Assembly: GCF_963677575.1 (NCBI RefSeq)
Contig: NZ_OY782038.1
Span: 2,223,501-2,287,500 of the forward strand
Source of the DNA: an uncultured Draconibacterium sp.
GTDB lineage: Bacteria > Bacteroidota > Bacteroidia > Bacteroidales > Prolixibacteraceae
Direction of reading: 5' to 3'
DNA: 64,000 nucleotides
Part shown: one piece after another, positions 34,220 through 42,706 of the stretch
How the letters are laid out: each line of letters begins with the position of its first letter
Numbering within the stretch: the first letter of the stretch is position 1
The notes under the pieces: model-generated
The model's input: only the letters and a program-made list of their open reading frames with translations
What the model was told of the DNA's origin: nothing
The model's database searches: none
Program-made: the position numbers and the translations under genes

Positions 34220-34364
34220 CTACGAGTAGAGAGGGACGATTGTGTCGAAGGCACAATCAGGGTGAGTCTTTAAATTTGGAACCTATAATTACTATTGATT
34301 TTCAGCTTGATTTAAGAAAAAAGGGAAGCTACCCGCTTCCCTTTCCATTTTCTTCTCCACTATT

Positions 34365-35288
34365 CTAGTTATCCCTTGTTCTGGTCATGTCGAACAGATG
34401 CCTCGCCTGCTCTCCAAGGAATCCTGAGAATAATTTCTCCTCCCCATTTTCAATCACTAAACCTCTTTGTGCTAATTCATAGTAGGCATAGGTCCAGGAC
34501 ATTTTTTCTATTCCATCATCGCCCTTAACCTCTACATCTTCTTTTACAGCCAACGTTGCCGATTGCTGCAATTTACTTCCCTTTTCTCCTTCAAGTGCCT
34601 CTTTCATTGGTATTCCAGCATCTGCCATTCCTTTACAGGTAGCTTCCAGATCGGGCCACTCACTTACGTTCTGATAATTTACAAAAGCCGTAAAATGATT
34701 TACTGCGTTACCATGCAGCAGCACCCAGGCTGCATATTGCGATACATCGTTAACTTTCAAAACATCGTCTCTATGCGGAACGCTCCATGGCCTTCTAAAA
34801 TATTGAGCTAAGTCTTTTACCAGCATTTCGCCTGCCACCCTTGGCAATTCGCCTTTTTCTTTTAAAGTCGCCAACAACCCGATACTCTCATCCGATAATA
34901 AATAAGGCGTATCTTTTACTGTATTTTTTATTATTTGCTGTGCCCATCCAGGTAGTTCTTCCACCTCTAACTGGCTCACAAATAATTTAGGAAACATGGG
35001 ATCGGGATGCTCAAAATGAACGGCTTTCAGTTTTTTCTTTTTGAAATTATATTTCTCAACCGGAACATACTCCAGACAAGAAATGATATGTTTTATTGCT
35101 CTTATCCCCTCAGGCTGCTCTCCGGTGTGTGTGTTAAATGTTCGAAAGGCGATATGATCGTTTACAACGCTACCTCCTTTATCAATAATCAACCGCTGAT
35201 ATTCCCGAGCATACGAAACACGATCGAGATACATAACCCACAGCTGCGTGAGTAATGCTTTGGTAATTTCTCTTGCTGTAACTTTCAT
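34365..35288 (-). CDS. DUF1338 family protein (2-oxoadipate dioxygenase/decarboxylase-like)
   Basis: A 307-residue cytoplasmic protein of the DUF1338 family. Pseudomonas HglS, of this family, converts 2-oxoadipate to D-2-hydroxyglutarate in lysine breakdown. Candidate iron ligands are His in NDHIAFRTF (near residue 44), His in VHFEHPDP (near 92) and Glu in SQLEVEEL. The protein is shorter than HglS/YdcJ (about 460 residues) and resembles the short form. It shares a conserved leader with the KamA-family gene nearby. A lysine-related role is therefore suggested but not shown. The exact substrate is uncertain. Confidence 0.85.
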   Translation of the reverse strand: MKVTAREITKALLTQLWVMYLDRVSYAREYQRLIIDKGGSVVNDHIAFRTFNTHTGEQPEGIRAIKHIISCLEYVPVEKYNFKKKKLKAVHFEHPDPMFPKLFVSQLEVEELPGWAQQIIKNTVKDTPYLLSDESIGLLATLKEKGELPRVAGEMLVKDLAQYFRRPWSVPHRDDVLKVNDVSQYAAWVLLHGNAVNHFTAFVNYQNVSEWPDLEATCKGMADAGIPMKEALEGEKGSKLQQSATLAVKEDVEVKGDDGIEKMSWTYAYYELAQRGLVIENGEEKLFSGFLGEQARHLFDMTRTRDN

Positions 35289-35417
35289 TCGTTTATAATT
35301 GCTTATTTTTTATGACAACTCATGTAACTCTCAGAAAATTTTATCATTCATCTCTATAATTTAGAATGTTGAAATTTTCTGCTCGTTTCATCCTGTAGCT
35401 TTTCTCTTTTAAACATA
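35286..35417 (-). promoter_or_regulatory. Recurrent leader element, copy 2, with promoter
   Basis: On the minus strand block A (ATGAAACGAGCA) begins at 35391, block B (GAGTTACATGAGTTGTCAT) occupies about 35312-35330, and the run AATTATAAACGAATG leads into the DUF1338 start. Between the blocks the arms CAGAAAATTT and AAATTTTCTG can form a 10-bp stem. Block A here opens only a 15-codon frame. A promoter-like TTAG-N19-TATGTTTA (35410-35440) places the RNA start about 12 bp before block A. Confidence 0.6.
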
Positions 35418-35480
35418 AAAAGCAAAGCTTTTGTTACTAAAAAACAGATGTTTAAGAATATAGGATAATTGATGAAAAAA

Positions 35481-36398
35481 CTATAGCACAGACTTGTGTT
35501 GTCTCGTTTTTTTCATGAATTCGAGCACGTCGTCTTTAGTAAAAGAACTGGTTGCGCCCATTTTTGTTGTGTTTAATGCCCCAACTGCATTCCCGAATTT
35601 TAGGGCTTCGTCAACCGGTTTTCCATTCAGGTAATAATGTAAAAATCCGGCGGCAAATGCCATTCCCGATCCAACATTGTCAATGGCCTTCAAATTATAA
35701 CCCGGCTCAAAAAATAAACCGTCGGTGGCATGAAGTGCTAAAACTCCAACGCTTCCACGTGTGATAATTACAATATCGAGTTTGAATTCTTTTGATAAGG
35801 TTTGTGCGAAATCTTCAACTTTGGTGTATTCGATCTCCAGTTTTTCGGCCAGAAATTCGATTTCTTTCTCTTTAATGCGTACAACATTGGCGGCGTTCAA
35901 TAAACGTTTTACCACTTTTACGCTGAAAAAGTGTTCGAATAATTTTAGATCGAAAAAATGAAGTGAATCGGGCGATTCTTTAATCAGCTCCCGCAATGTG
36001 TTTTTAGAGATCCCAAAACGTTGTGGCAACAATCCAAACACCAAACAATCGGCTTTTCGAACCAATTTTAATGCTTCGGCTGAAAACTCGATATGATCAA
36101 AAGCAACATCATGAGCTACTTTATAAACCGCCTCGTCATTTTCGTTAAAACTAACCTCAACTGTTCCGGTTTTAAACACGGGGTCGAGCTGAACGTTTTT
36201 ATCAGAAATACCAAGTTTTATAAGCGTTTCAATGGCTTCAGTTCCCAATTCATCGTCGCCAACGCGCGAAAGTAAATAGCCTTTTTCGCCCAGTGAGTTA
36301 CACCGGAAAACGAAATTAGAAGGTGTTCCTCCCAACACTTTACCATTAGGTAAAATGTCCCAAACAACCTCGCCAAATGCAACTATTTTTTTAGCCAT
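35481..36398 (-). CDS. PfkB family carbohydrate kinase-like protein, catalytic Asp replaced
   Basis: A 305-residue protein clearly of the PfkB/fructokinase family: N-terminal GGTPSNFVFRCNSLG (about 23-37) and the C-terminal block DNVGSGMAFAAGFL (240-253). The usual DTxGAGD motif, whose Asp is the catalytic base, reads GSGM (Met246). The codon ATG is unambiguous. The rest of the fold, including the IITRGSVGVLAL strand and NAVGALNTTKMGA, is normal. It may be a pseudokinase, a sugar-binding regulator, or a very weak kinase. It is transcribed alone. Confidence 0.85.
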   Translation of the reverse strand: MAKKIVAFGEVVWDILPNGKVLGGTPSNFVFRCNSLGEKGYLLSRVGDDELGTEAIETLIKLGISDKNVQLDPVFKTGTVEVSFNENDEAVYKVAHDVAFDHIEFSAEALKLVRKADCLVFGLLPQRFGISKNTLRELIKESPDSLHFFDLKLFEHFFSVKVVKRLLNAANVVRIKEKEIEFLAEKLEIEYTKVEDFAQTLSKEFKLDIVIITRGSVGVLALHATDGLFFEPGYNLKAIDNVGSGMAFAAGFLHYYLNGKPVDEALKFGNAVGALNTTKMGATSSFTKDDVLEFMKKTRQHKSVL

Positions 36399-36576
36399 AA
36401 TTTTACTTTCGGATGCAAATGTAAAAATTAATAAAAAGCTAACAAAAGTCTGTATGTGTCTCTTTTACAAAATAAAAGCAGAAATATATTAAACGATTGA
36501 TAATGAACTGTTTTTACACACAAAAAAAAATGAGACCAAAAAACAAATTTTACACTAAAGCGTTTGTTTCAATATT

Positions 36577-37191
36577 ATGAACTATTTAGCACATCTCCAT
36601 CTTTCGGGCGAATCGGAAAAAATGCTGGTTGGCAATTTTATCGGCGATTATATAAAAGGCAATAAATACCTGCAGTATGAGGAAGAAGTTGCCAAAGGCA
36701 TTTTGCTTCATCGACAAATTGATTCGTTTACCGATGCGCATCCGATACAACGGGAAGCCCGGTTGATGTTCCGCCCCGAATTTGGATTGTACTCGGGAAT
36801 TGTGGTTGATTTTGTTTACGATCATTTTCTGGCGAAAAACTGGAATCAGTATTCTCCCCTTCGTTTGCCGGTTTTTGCCAAACGGGTTCATGCCATTTTA
36901 CTTAGCCACTTTAGTACGTTGCCCTTAAGAGTTCAGGGATTTTTGCCATTTCTTATTCAACACAAACGTTTAGTTTCGTATGCTTCGGTTGATGGGATTA
37001 TACAGTCGTTAAAAATTATGGGGAAACATTCCAGCCTGCCCTCGAAATCGGAGGAAGTTGAAAGGATTCTATTGGAAAACTACACGGAATTGGAGATAAA
37101 TTTTGCGGCCTTTTTCACCGAGCTTGTCGACTTTGTTTCTAAGCAGCATGGTATTCAAATAAAAAAGCCCGATCTGACGACCGGGCTCTGA
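36577..37191 (+). CDS. acpH: Acyl carrier protein phosphodiesterase family (DUF479)
   Basis: A 204-residue cytoplasmic protein matching AcpH. The N-terminal MNYLAHLHLSG, GNFIGDYIKG, LHRQIDSFTDAHP and VDFVYDHFLAKNW blocks provide the HD-like metal-binding His/Asp set of the family. AcpH removes the 4'-phosphopantetheine group from acyl carrier protein. The length is normal (193 in E. coli). The last codons overlap a hairpin that serves as terminator for the convergent KamA-family gene. Confidence 0.88.
   Translation: MNYLAHLHLSGESEKMLVGNFIGDYIKGNKYLQYEEEVAKGILLHRQIDSFTDAHPIQREARLMFRPEFGLYSGIVVDFVYDHFLAKNWNQYSPLRLPVFAKRVHAILLSHFSTLPLRVQGFLPFLIQHKRLVSYASVDGIIQSLKIMGKHSSLPSKSEEVERILLENYTELEINFAAFFTELVDFVSKQHGIQIKKPDLTTGL
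37160..37187 (-). terminator. Terminator of the KamA-family gene inside the acpH 3' end
   Basis: The stem AGCCCG / CGGGCT (37166-37171 and 37182-37187) is preceded on the plus strand by six A, which on the minus strand gives a stem followed by a T-run. It lies 20 bp beyond the KamA-family stop (37207), wholly within the last nine codons of acpH. Confidence 0.75.
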
Positions 37192-37206
37192 TTGTTGAAA
37201 TATCTT

Positions 37207-38502
37207 TTATGCAAGTAATTCAAGAAATGCTTGTTCGTAAAAGAAGTTCGATTCGCCAAAAGCAGGTTTTAAATCATCCAGCCAAATCGCATCCGGATCG
37301 TATTTTGCAAAAAACGGGCGACCTACCCAATTCGGATCACGGCCCTGTAAAAAGTTCAAAACAAATACTTTTTCTCCGGCAACTTCGCTAACGCCAACAA
37401 TTTGTACTTTGCCCGGATTACACGACATACTTGGCCCTTTAACCGTGCGGCAAACGCCACTCACCTGTTTGTAGGCATTTCCGAAAATCTTCCAGGCGCG
37501 GTCGAGCGTTACTGCGAAATAATCCTGTGCTCCGGTGTCGCGGGCAATAAACATGTAATATGGAATAATGCCCAGTTTCACCTGTTCTCTCCAGTTTTCG
37601 GCCCAAATGTCGCTATGGTCGTTTATATGATGCAGTAACGGCGATTGCGAACGAATCTGTACTCCGGCGCCAATCAGTCGTTTTACGGCCTTCTGAACAG
37701 CCTCGGTTTTTAATTCTCCCGGATGATTGAAGTGCGCCATCAGTGCCACGTTTATTCCACGCTTTTTAACTTTCTCGAACAAACGCAATAAATCATCAGC
37801 ATCCTCATCAGTGGTATAACGATAAGGCCAGTAAGCCAGCGATTTTGTTCCGATACGGATATTTCGCAGGTTTGGAATATCAGCGTCGAGCAACGCATTA
37901 AAATACGTCTCGAAAAATTTGGTTTTCATCACTGCCGGATCGCCCCCGGTAAACAAAACATCGCTAACATACGGATTGGCTTTCAGGTATTCGACCAAAG
38001 TGTCTGCCTCTTTCATGGCAAACTTAAAGTCGTTTAGCGCAAACTGCGGCCAACGAAAACAAAAGGTACAATAAGCGTGGCAGGTTTGTCCCTGGGTAGG
38101 AAAAAACAACATGGTTTCGCGGTATTTATGTTGAATGCCGCTAAGTTTTTTTCCGTTAAAAACCGGCACATTACTCTCCTGTCCGGCAGGGTTTGGATTA
38201 AGCTTTAACCTGATTTTATTAACTTCTTCCTGAATGGATTTTCGTGGTGCATTACTTGTAATTAACGAAGCCATTTTATTAAAACTGGCTTTGTCAAGCA
38301 TTTCTCGTTGCGGAAAATTTAGAATAAAAAACGGATCGCGTTCAAAATTATTCCAGTCGATCAACTCATCAACTACATAATTATCAGTTTTAAATGGCAA
38401 AACCGTTCCAACAACCTCAATTTCCAGTTTCTGTTCTTCCGAAAGAAACTCCATCTGCGGAATTTGCCTAAAGTTATGAAGAGAATAAGGTTTATAATTC
38501 AT
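37207..38502 (-). CDS. KamA-family radical SAM aminomutase
   Basis: A 431-residue protein of the lysine 2,3-aminomutase family. The radical-SAM cluster motif CHAYCTFC supplies C141, C145 and C148, followed by the SAM-binding FTGGDPAVM (184-192). The putative PLP lysine is K365 in SCNPGKVQI, aligning with the GGGGK segment of clostridial KamA. Relatives move the amino group of lysine or glutamate from C2 to C3 or act in EpmB-type modification. The substrate cannot be fixed. It carries recurrent leader copy 3 and its own terminator. Confidence 0.88.
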   Translation of the reverse strand: MNYKPYSLHNFRQIPQMEFLSEEQKLEIEVVGTVLPFKTDNYVVDELIDWNNFERDPFFILNFPQREMLDKASFNKMASLITSNAPRKSIQEEVNKIRLKLNPNPAGQESNVPVFNGKKLSGIQHKYRETMLFFPTQGQTCHAYCTFCFRWPQFALNDFKFAMKEADTLVEYLKANPYVSDVLFTGGDPAVMKTKFFETYFNALLDADIPNLRNIRIGTKSLAYWPYRYTTDEDADDLLRLFEKVKKRGINVALMAHFNHPGELKTEAVQKAVKRLIGAGVQIRSQSPLLHHINDHSDIWAENWREQVKLGIIPYYMFIARDTGAQDYFAVTLDRAWKIFGNAYKQVSGVCRTVKGPSMSCNPGKVQIVGVSEVAGEKVFVLNFLQGRDPNWVGRPFFAKYDPDAIWLDDLKPAFGESNFFYEQAFLELLA

Positions 38503-38596
38503 TCGTTTGTATTTTTTCTATTTTCAATGGTAACTCATGTAACTCGCGAATCATATTCTTTTGTATCAAAAAAACTTTTTATCATGCTCGTTTCAT
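38500..38596 (-). promoter_or_regulatory. Recurrent leader element, copy 3
   Basis: On the minus strand block A (ATGAAACGAGCA) begins at 38596, block B (GAGTTACATGAGTTACCAT) covers about 38527-38545, and AAACGAATGAA runs into the KamA-family start. Here block A is closed after four codons. Another small frame starting at the ATG near 38553 (MIRELHELPLK...) runs through block B and stops just inside the KamA-family gene. The differing frames between copies argue for an RNA or DNA signal. Confidence 0.6.
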
Positions 38597-38804
38597 CTCA
38601 TTAAAATTTTTAATGGGATCGCATGCAAGTCGATCTGCAAAAGTGAACGCACAAGCCTAAGTATTCGCTACTCGAATAAATCTGCGGTTCTTCCTCCCAT
38701 AGGATATTAAAGAACTATGTTAATTTTTACTGTCTGTTTTTCCCTTTATTTGATGAATTTCTGCGTAGAAATTCTTCCGATTTTTTAAAAGCCTCACAAA
38801 GGTA
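38597..38804 (-). promoter_or_regulatory. Long structured 5' region of the KamA-family gene
   Basis: There is no gene here. On the minus strand a -7-like box TACCTTTG lies at 38797-38804, giving a leader of nearly 290 nt. Downstream are successive hairpins: AATTTCT-ACGC-AGAAATT, GTTCTT...AAGAAC enclosing TCC-TATG-GGA, TATTCG-AGTAG-CGAATA enclosed by CGCA/TGCG, GATCG...CGATC, and a CATTAAAA/TTTTAATG dyad. No known riboswitch family is recognised, including the lysine riboswitch. Confidence 0.45.
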
Positions 38805-38859
38805 TAAAAATGGGGGTAGTAAAAAAATGTTATAAAGAATCTTAAGAAGTGCGTAAAAA

Positions 38860-40287
38860 CTAGTCGGAAAGCTTCTCTAAACGACTGGCATCCAGCCGAA
38901 TGAATATAAACAACAAGATTGTAAACGACCACAACGAGGATCCGCCATAACTAAAGAACGGAAGTGGTATACCAATAACCGGCATCATTCCAATGGTCAT
39001 TCCAATGTTTACCATAAAGTGGAAAAAGAGGATAACTGCCACCGAATAACCGTAAATCCGCGAGAATGTTGATCGTTGCCGCTCTGCAAGCCAGATAAGG
39101 CGCATAAAGAAGAACAAAAAAAGCAAAATAATGGTCAGTGTTCCTGCAAATCCCCACTCTTCGCCAACAGTGCAGAATATAAAATCAGTACTTTGTTCTG
39201 GTACAAAATCGAACTTGGTTTGTGTGCCTTCCAGGTAGCCTTTTCCCCACATTCCTCCTGAACCAATGGCAATTTTACTTTGATTTACGTGGTAGCCCGC
39301 ACCTTGCGGATTCGACTCGATACCAAGCAGTTCGTTTATCCGAACCTGATGGTGTGGTTCCAAAAAGTTCTCGAAACCATAATCAACCGAAATGGTGAAC
39401 AGAATAGAACCAATGAATATAATCGCAACTTTTGTATAATTCGAGAATTTATTCCGAACACTTTGGTACAACACAATTAATGAGCCTACTACTGCTCCGG
39501 CCAATATAAATTGTGCCAGTTCGTATGAGGTGTTGATCACATAGTTTAAAAGAATAAAAAAGCCAATGGACAAGGCATAAATAATGACAACATTTACAAA
39601 CTGTTTGAGCTTTGGATTAAAGATCAGAAACATTAATAAAGCCACTCCAACCATTATTAAAGCCAAAGTGATGTTGGTTAAAACCAACGCTAAAACAAAG
39701 AGAATTGCCACCAAGGTTCCAAAGAAAAGTACCACACCCGATAATCCTTCACGATACAGCACCAGAACAAACGAGAAGTAAACCAATGCAGAACCGGTAT
39801 CGTTTTGCATCAAAATTAAAACCACCGGTGCAAATATTATTGCCGCAATGGTCAATAATGATTTTGTCGTTTGTAGTTTAAAACCATGCGTACTCATGTA
39901 ACGTGCAAGTGCCAGTGCTGTAGCAAACTTGGCAAATTCCGACGGTTGAAAAGTTATTGGTCCCAGTTGAAACCAGGATCGGGCGCCATGAATCTCCTTC
40001 CCGATAAACGGTACCAGCAGAAGTAACAAGACTAATACGCCATAGATGATATAGGAGAAAAAAATATAAAAATTCACTTCTAACAACATGATTACAAGTG
40101 CCAAGACCGATGCGGCTCCGATCCACATCAGCTGTTTTCCATATTGTTGAGTGATATCGAAAATACTCTGATGCTCGTCGCTGTACAAAGCTGCGTAAAT
40201 ATTAAACCAGCCCAAAAACAGCATTAAAATATACAGGGCAACGGTTAACCAGTCAATATTTGCTAATATGTTATTTCTTCTTGGCAT
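38860..40287 (-). CDS. rodA: Rod shape-determining glycosyltransferase RodA
   Basis: A 475-residue SEDS-family peptidoglycan polymerase with about ten or more transmembrane helices. It joins lipid II into glycan strands during elongation, partnered with the transpeptidase PBP2 encoded just upstream. Typical segments are GARSWFQLGPITFQPSEFAKFATALALARYM (N-terminal half), QNDTGSALVYFSFVL, and the C-terminal IGMTIGMMPVIGIPLPFFSYGGSSL. Its start overlaps the mrdA stop by one base (TAATG), indicating coupled translation. It is the last gene of the elongation operon. Confidence 0.95.
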   Translation of the reverse strand: MPRRNNILANIDWLTVALYILMLFLGWFNIYAALYSDEHQSIFDITQQYGKQLMWIGAASVLALVIMLLEVNFYIFFSYIIYGVLVLLLLLVPFIGKEIHGARSWFQLGPITFQPSEFAKFATALALARYMSTHGFKLQTTKSLLTIAAIIFAPVVLILMQNDTGSALVYFSFVLVLYREGLSGVVLFFGTLVAILFVLALVLTNITLALIMVGVALLMFLIFNPKLKQFVNVVIIYALSIGFFILLNYVINTSYELAQFILAGAVVGSLIVLYQSVRNKFSNYTKVAIIFIGSILFTISVDYGFENFLEPHHQVRINELLGIESNPQGAGYHVNQSKIAIGSGGMWGKGYLEGTQTKFDFVPEQSTDFIFCTVGEEWGFAGTLTIILLFLFFFMRLIWLAERQRSTFSRIYGYSVAVILFFHFMVNIGMTIGMMPVIGIPLPFFSYGGSSLWSFTILLFIFIRLDASRLEKLSD

Positions 40288-42104
40288 TAATTTGCTAATT
40301 CAGGGTTGTGCGGATCTGTTAAAACAGCCTCCATCATTTGTTTTTCGTAAATAAGGCGGTTATCGGCTATGGTATCATTCAGGTATTTTTCAATCAGTAA
40401 ACTGGCAATTGGAGCTGCATAATCCCCCCCCCATTTACTGTGTTCCACATAAACACAAAGCGCAATTTTCGGGTCGCCTTCAGGCGCAAAAGCCATGTAC
40501 GCGCCATGATCAATTCCCTGGTTATTTTCAATGGTTCCGGTTTTTCCGCAATAACTGATTCCGGGAACAGAGCGTTTCAAACGCGCAATGGTAACTTGCC
40601 GCATTCCCTCATATACAGGCTCGAAATATTGGGCTTTAACTCCGATTTCGTGTTTTACCGAAAAACTGCTACGCACCGTATCATTCTCAACTTCCTTAAT
40701 AATATGAGGTTGATAATAGTAGCCTCTATTGGCCAGAATTGCCGCCAGGTTGGCCATTTGCAACGGTGTTGTTCCCAATTCGCCCTGACCAATTGCCAGC
40801 GAACGAATGGTTAATGCACGCCACCAATCGCCGTTAAACTTCCGGTTATAATACTCCACGGTTGGTCGCAATCCCGGGTTCTCATTGTAAAACTCGGAAC
40901 TTATTTTTTGCCCCAGTCCAAAACGTTTTACATACTCACTCCATACATGAAATCCTTCAGCAGTTGTTGGGTATTTATTGATCGTATTTCGGAAAGTATT
41001 CCACAAAAACGGGTTGCACGACTCGCGAACAGCATCGATAACACCGGCCGGCGAGATATGATTATGTGTACATTTGATCGGACTCGATGCCTTTCCATTA
41101 CAAACAATCCGTGTGGCATTGTTGATAGCACCTTCCTGCAGACCAATTAAAATATTGAATGGTTTGAATGTTGATCCCGGCGGATAACGCGCTTGCAAAG
41201 CGCGGTTAAACAATGGCATTAAAGTATCGTTTTGCAGATGGCTAAAGTTTTTTCCACGAACCCGGCCCACCAACAAACCCGGATCGTAAGTCGGGGCACT
41301 CAGCATAGCAAGTATCTCTCCGGTTTTTGGTTCGATGGCAACAACAGCGCCTTTTTTATTCTGAAAAAGTTCTTCAGCGTAAAGCTGCAATTCAATATCA
41401 ATTGTCGATACCAGGTTTTTACCAATTTCTGCCGGTTTGTCTTCCCCGCCGTTCAGGTACGAACCTTGAATTCGGTTGTGCACATCAACCATGTATTTTT
41501 TTACGCCTTTAACGCCACGTAGCTGCTTTTCGTAAGTTCTTTCTACCCCGCTTTGCCCGATGTAATCGCCTGATTTATAGTAGGTGTCGCGTTTTATGTC
41601 GTTGGTATTAACCTCCCCAACATACCCTAAAACGTGAGCTGCAACAGGGTGTGTATATTCGCGCAGTGTCCTGGTTTGCGAGTGGAATCCTTTAAACTTA
41701 TACAGTTGTTCCTGTAACAAGGCAAAATTCTCAGGCGATATCTGTTTGATCAATACCGATGGTTTGTATCGCGAATATTTTTTTGCTTTCGCAATTTCTT
41801 CTTCCAGATCAGGACGAGTAATATCGAGTAAATTGCAAAGCAGAAGTGTATCGAACTGTTCCACTTCGCGTGGTGTGATCATCAGGTCGTAGGCCGTTTT
41901 ATTGTACACCAGCAACTCTCCATTCCGGTCGTAAACCAATCCGCGCGCCGGGTACTGAACAACTTCGCGCAAGACGTTATTTGTAGCGTATTGTTTGTAG
42001 TCGGAATCCAACACCTGCAGCCGAAACAAATCGATGGCATAGATCAATCCTACCACAGCAAAAACAGCTGCAACAATATAACTTCGTTTCGACAAATTGT
42101 TCAT
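40287..42104 (-). CDS. mrdA: Penicillin-binding protein 2 (elongation transpeptidase)
   Basis: A 605-residue class B penicillin-binding protein with one N-terminal membrane anchor (about 8-25). The pedestal domain (about 40-230) contains YPARGLVYDRNGELLVYN. The transpeptidase domain shows the catalytic SxxK in PPGSTFKPFN (Ser near 311), SCN in RESCNPFLW, and KTG in YCGKTGTIENN. It crosslinks the glycan made by RodA. The gene sits between mreD and rodA, the usual Bacteroidota order. Confidence 0.95.
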   Translation of the reverse strand: MNNLSKRSYIVAAVFAVVGLIYAIDLFRLQVLDSDYKQYATNNVLREVVQYPARGLVYDRNGELLVYNKTAYDLMITPREVEQFDTLLLCNLLDITRPDLEEEIAKAKKYSRYKPSVLIKQISPENFALLQEQLYKFKGFHSQTRTLREYTHPVAAHVLGYVGEVNTNDIKRDTYYKSGDYIGQSGVERTYEKQLRGVKGVKKYMVDVHNRIQGSYLNGGEDKPAEIGKNLVSTIDIELQLYAEELFQNKKGAVVAIEPKTGEILAMLSAPTYDPGLLVGRVRGKNFSHLQNDTLMPLFNRALQARYPPGSTFKPFNILIGLQEGAINNATRIVCNGKASSPIKCTHNHISPAGVIDAVRESCNPFLWNTFRNTINKYPTTAEGFHVWSEYVKRFGLGQKISSEFYNENPGLRPTVEYYNRKFNGDWWRALTIRSLAIGQGELGTTPLQMANLAAILANRGYYYQPHIIKEVENDTVRSSFSVKHEIGVKAQYFEPVYEGMRQVTIARLKRSVPGISYCGKTGTIENNQGIDHGAYMAFAPEGDPKIALCVYVEHSKWGGDYAAPIASLLIEKYLNDTIADNRLIYEKQMMEAVLTDPHNPELAN

Positions 42105-42202
42105 GTAATACCTTGCCTGTTATTTATTCTGACTATCAGCAACTAAAAGCTGCAATTTTTTACTAGAAAAATCAAATTTAAGTACCCTTCTTTCGACTTC
42201 TG

Positions 42203-42706
42203 TTAATCGCGAAATACAATAAACTGGCTTAAAACTATAACAAAAATTGAAAACAACGAACTTAAAATGATACGATATAAGGTTCCTAAAATATCAGCGA
42301 AAGTAAACACCTCGATAAAGAAAAGTGCAAGGTGATGCAGGAACACCATTATTGCCGTGTAATACAGAAACCAGCCCAAACCGTTTTGTGCCAATCCGGG
42401 GTAATCTGCCATGTCCTCTTCGCGGTTGGTAATTGCCCTGATAATAGGCGGACGCAGAAAAGCAATAAACACCGAAGCAAAAGCATGAACACCCAATGTA
42501 TTGGAAAAAATATCGATACTGAGGCCGATGAAAAATCCGCCCAAAAGAAGTATATACCGTGGTGCATTTACAGGAAGTAGCATAATAAACAAGATGTAGA
42601 TGTATGGATTTACAAATCCACTGATCTGCACCTGGTTTAAAAACAGTACTTGCGTAAGCACAAGCACTACAAACATTATTGCATATTTAATGATTTCCCG
42701 CCCCAT
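42203..42706 (-). CDS. mreD: Rod shape-determining protein MreD
   Basis: A 167-residue inner-membrane protein with about five hydrophobic segments, lacking strong motifs. PYIYILFIMLLPVNAP and GLSIDIFSNTLGVHAFASVFIAFLRP match MreD of Bacteroidota. It is placed with confidence because it lies between mreC (with which it overlaps by 20 bp) and mrdA. It is a component of the elongasome. Confidence 0.88.
   Translation of the reverse strand: MGREIIKYAIMFVVLVLTQVLFLNQVQISGFVNPYIYILFIMLLPVNAPRYILLLGGFFIGLSIDIFSNTLGVHAFASVFIAFLRPPIIRAITNREEDMADYPGLAQNGLGWFLYYTAIMVFLHHLALFFIEVFTFADILGTLYRIILSSLFSIFVIVLSQFIVFRD

Larger units (their letters stand above)
32626..34267. repeat. REP-like element interrupted by IS copy 1
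   Basis: Joining the flanks of the IS restores a near-perfect structure: arms CCCTCTCTAC and GTAGAGAGGG around a GA tip, then a second hairpin GATTGTG...CACAATC (34238-34258), both enclosed by ACTCTCCCTCATT (32626-32638) and AATCAGGGTGAGT (34255-34267). This resembles a REP-type cruciform element. The IS sits at the tip of the first hairpin. The site of IS copy 2 has the same architecture. Confidence 0.65.

Noticed and set aside
38500..38804. Lysine (L-box) riboswitch upstream of the KamA-family gene
   Set aside because: The conserved L-box core sequences are not seen; the hairpin order does not match.
38720..38932. A 70-codon minus-strand frame after rodA
   Set aside because: It overlaps the rodA 3' end and the promoter/hairpin region; composition is unlike a real protein.
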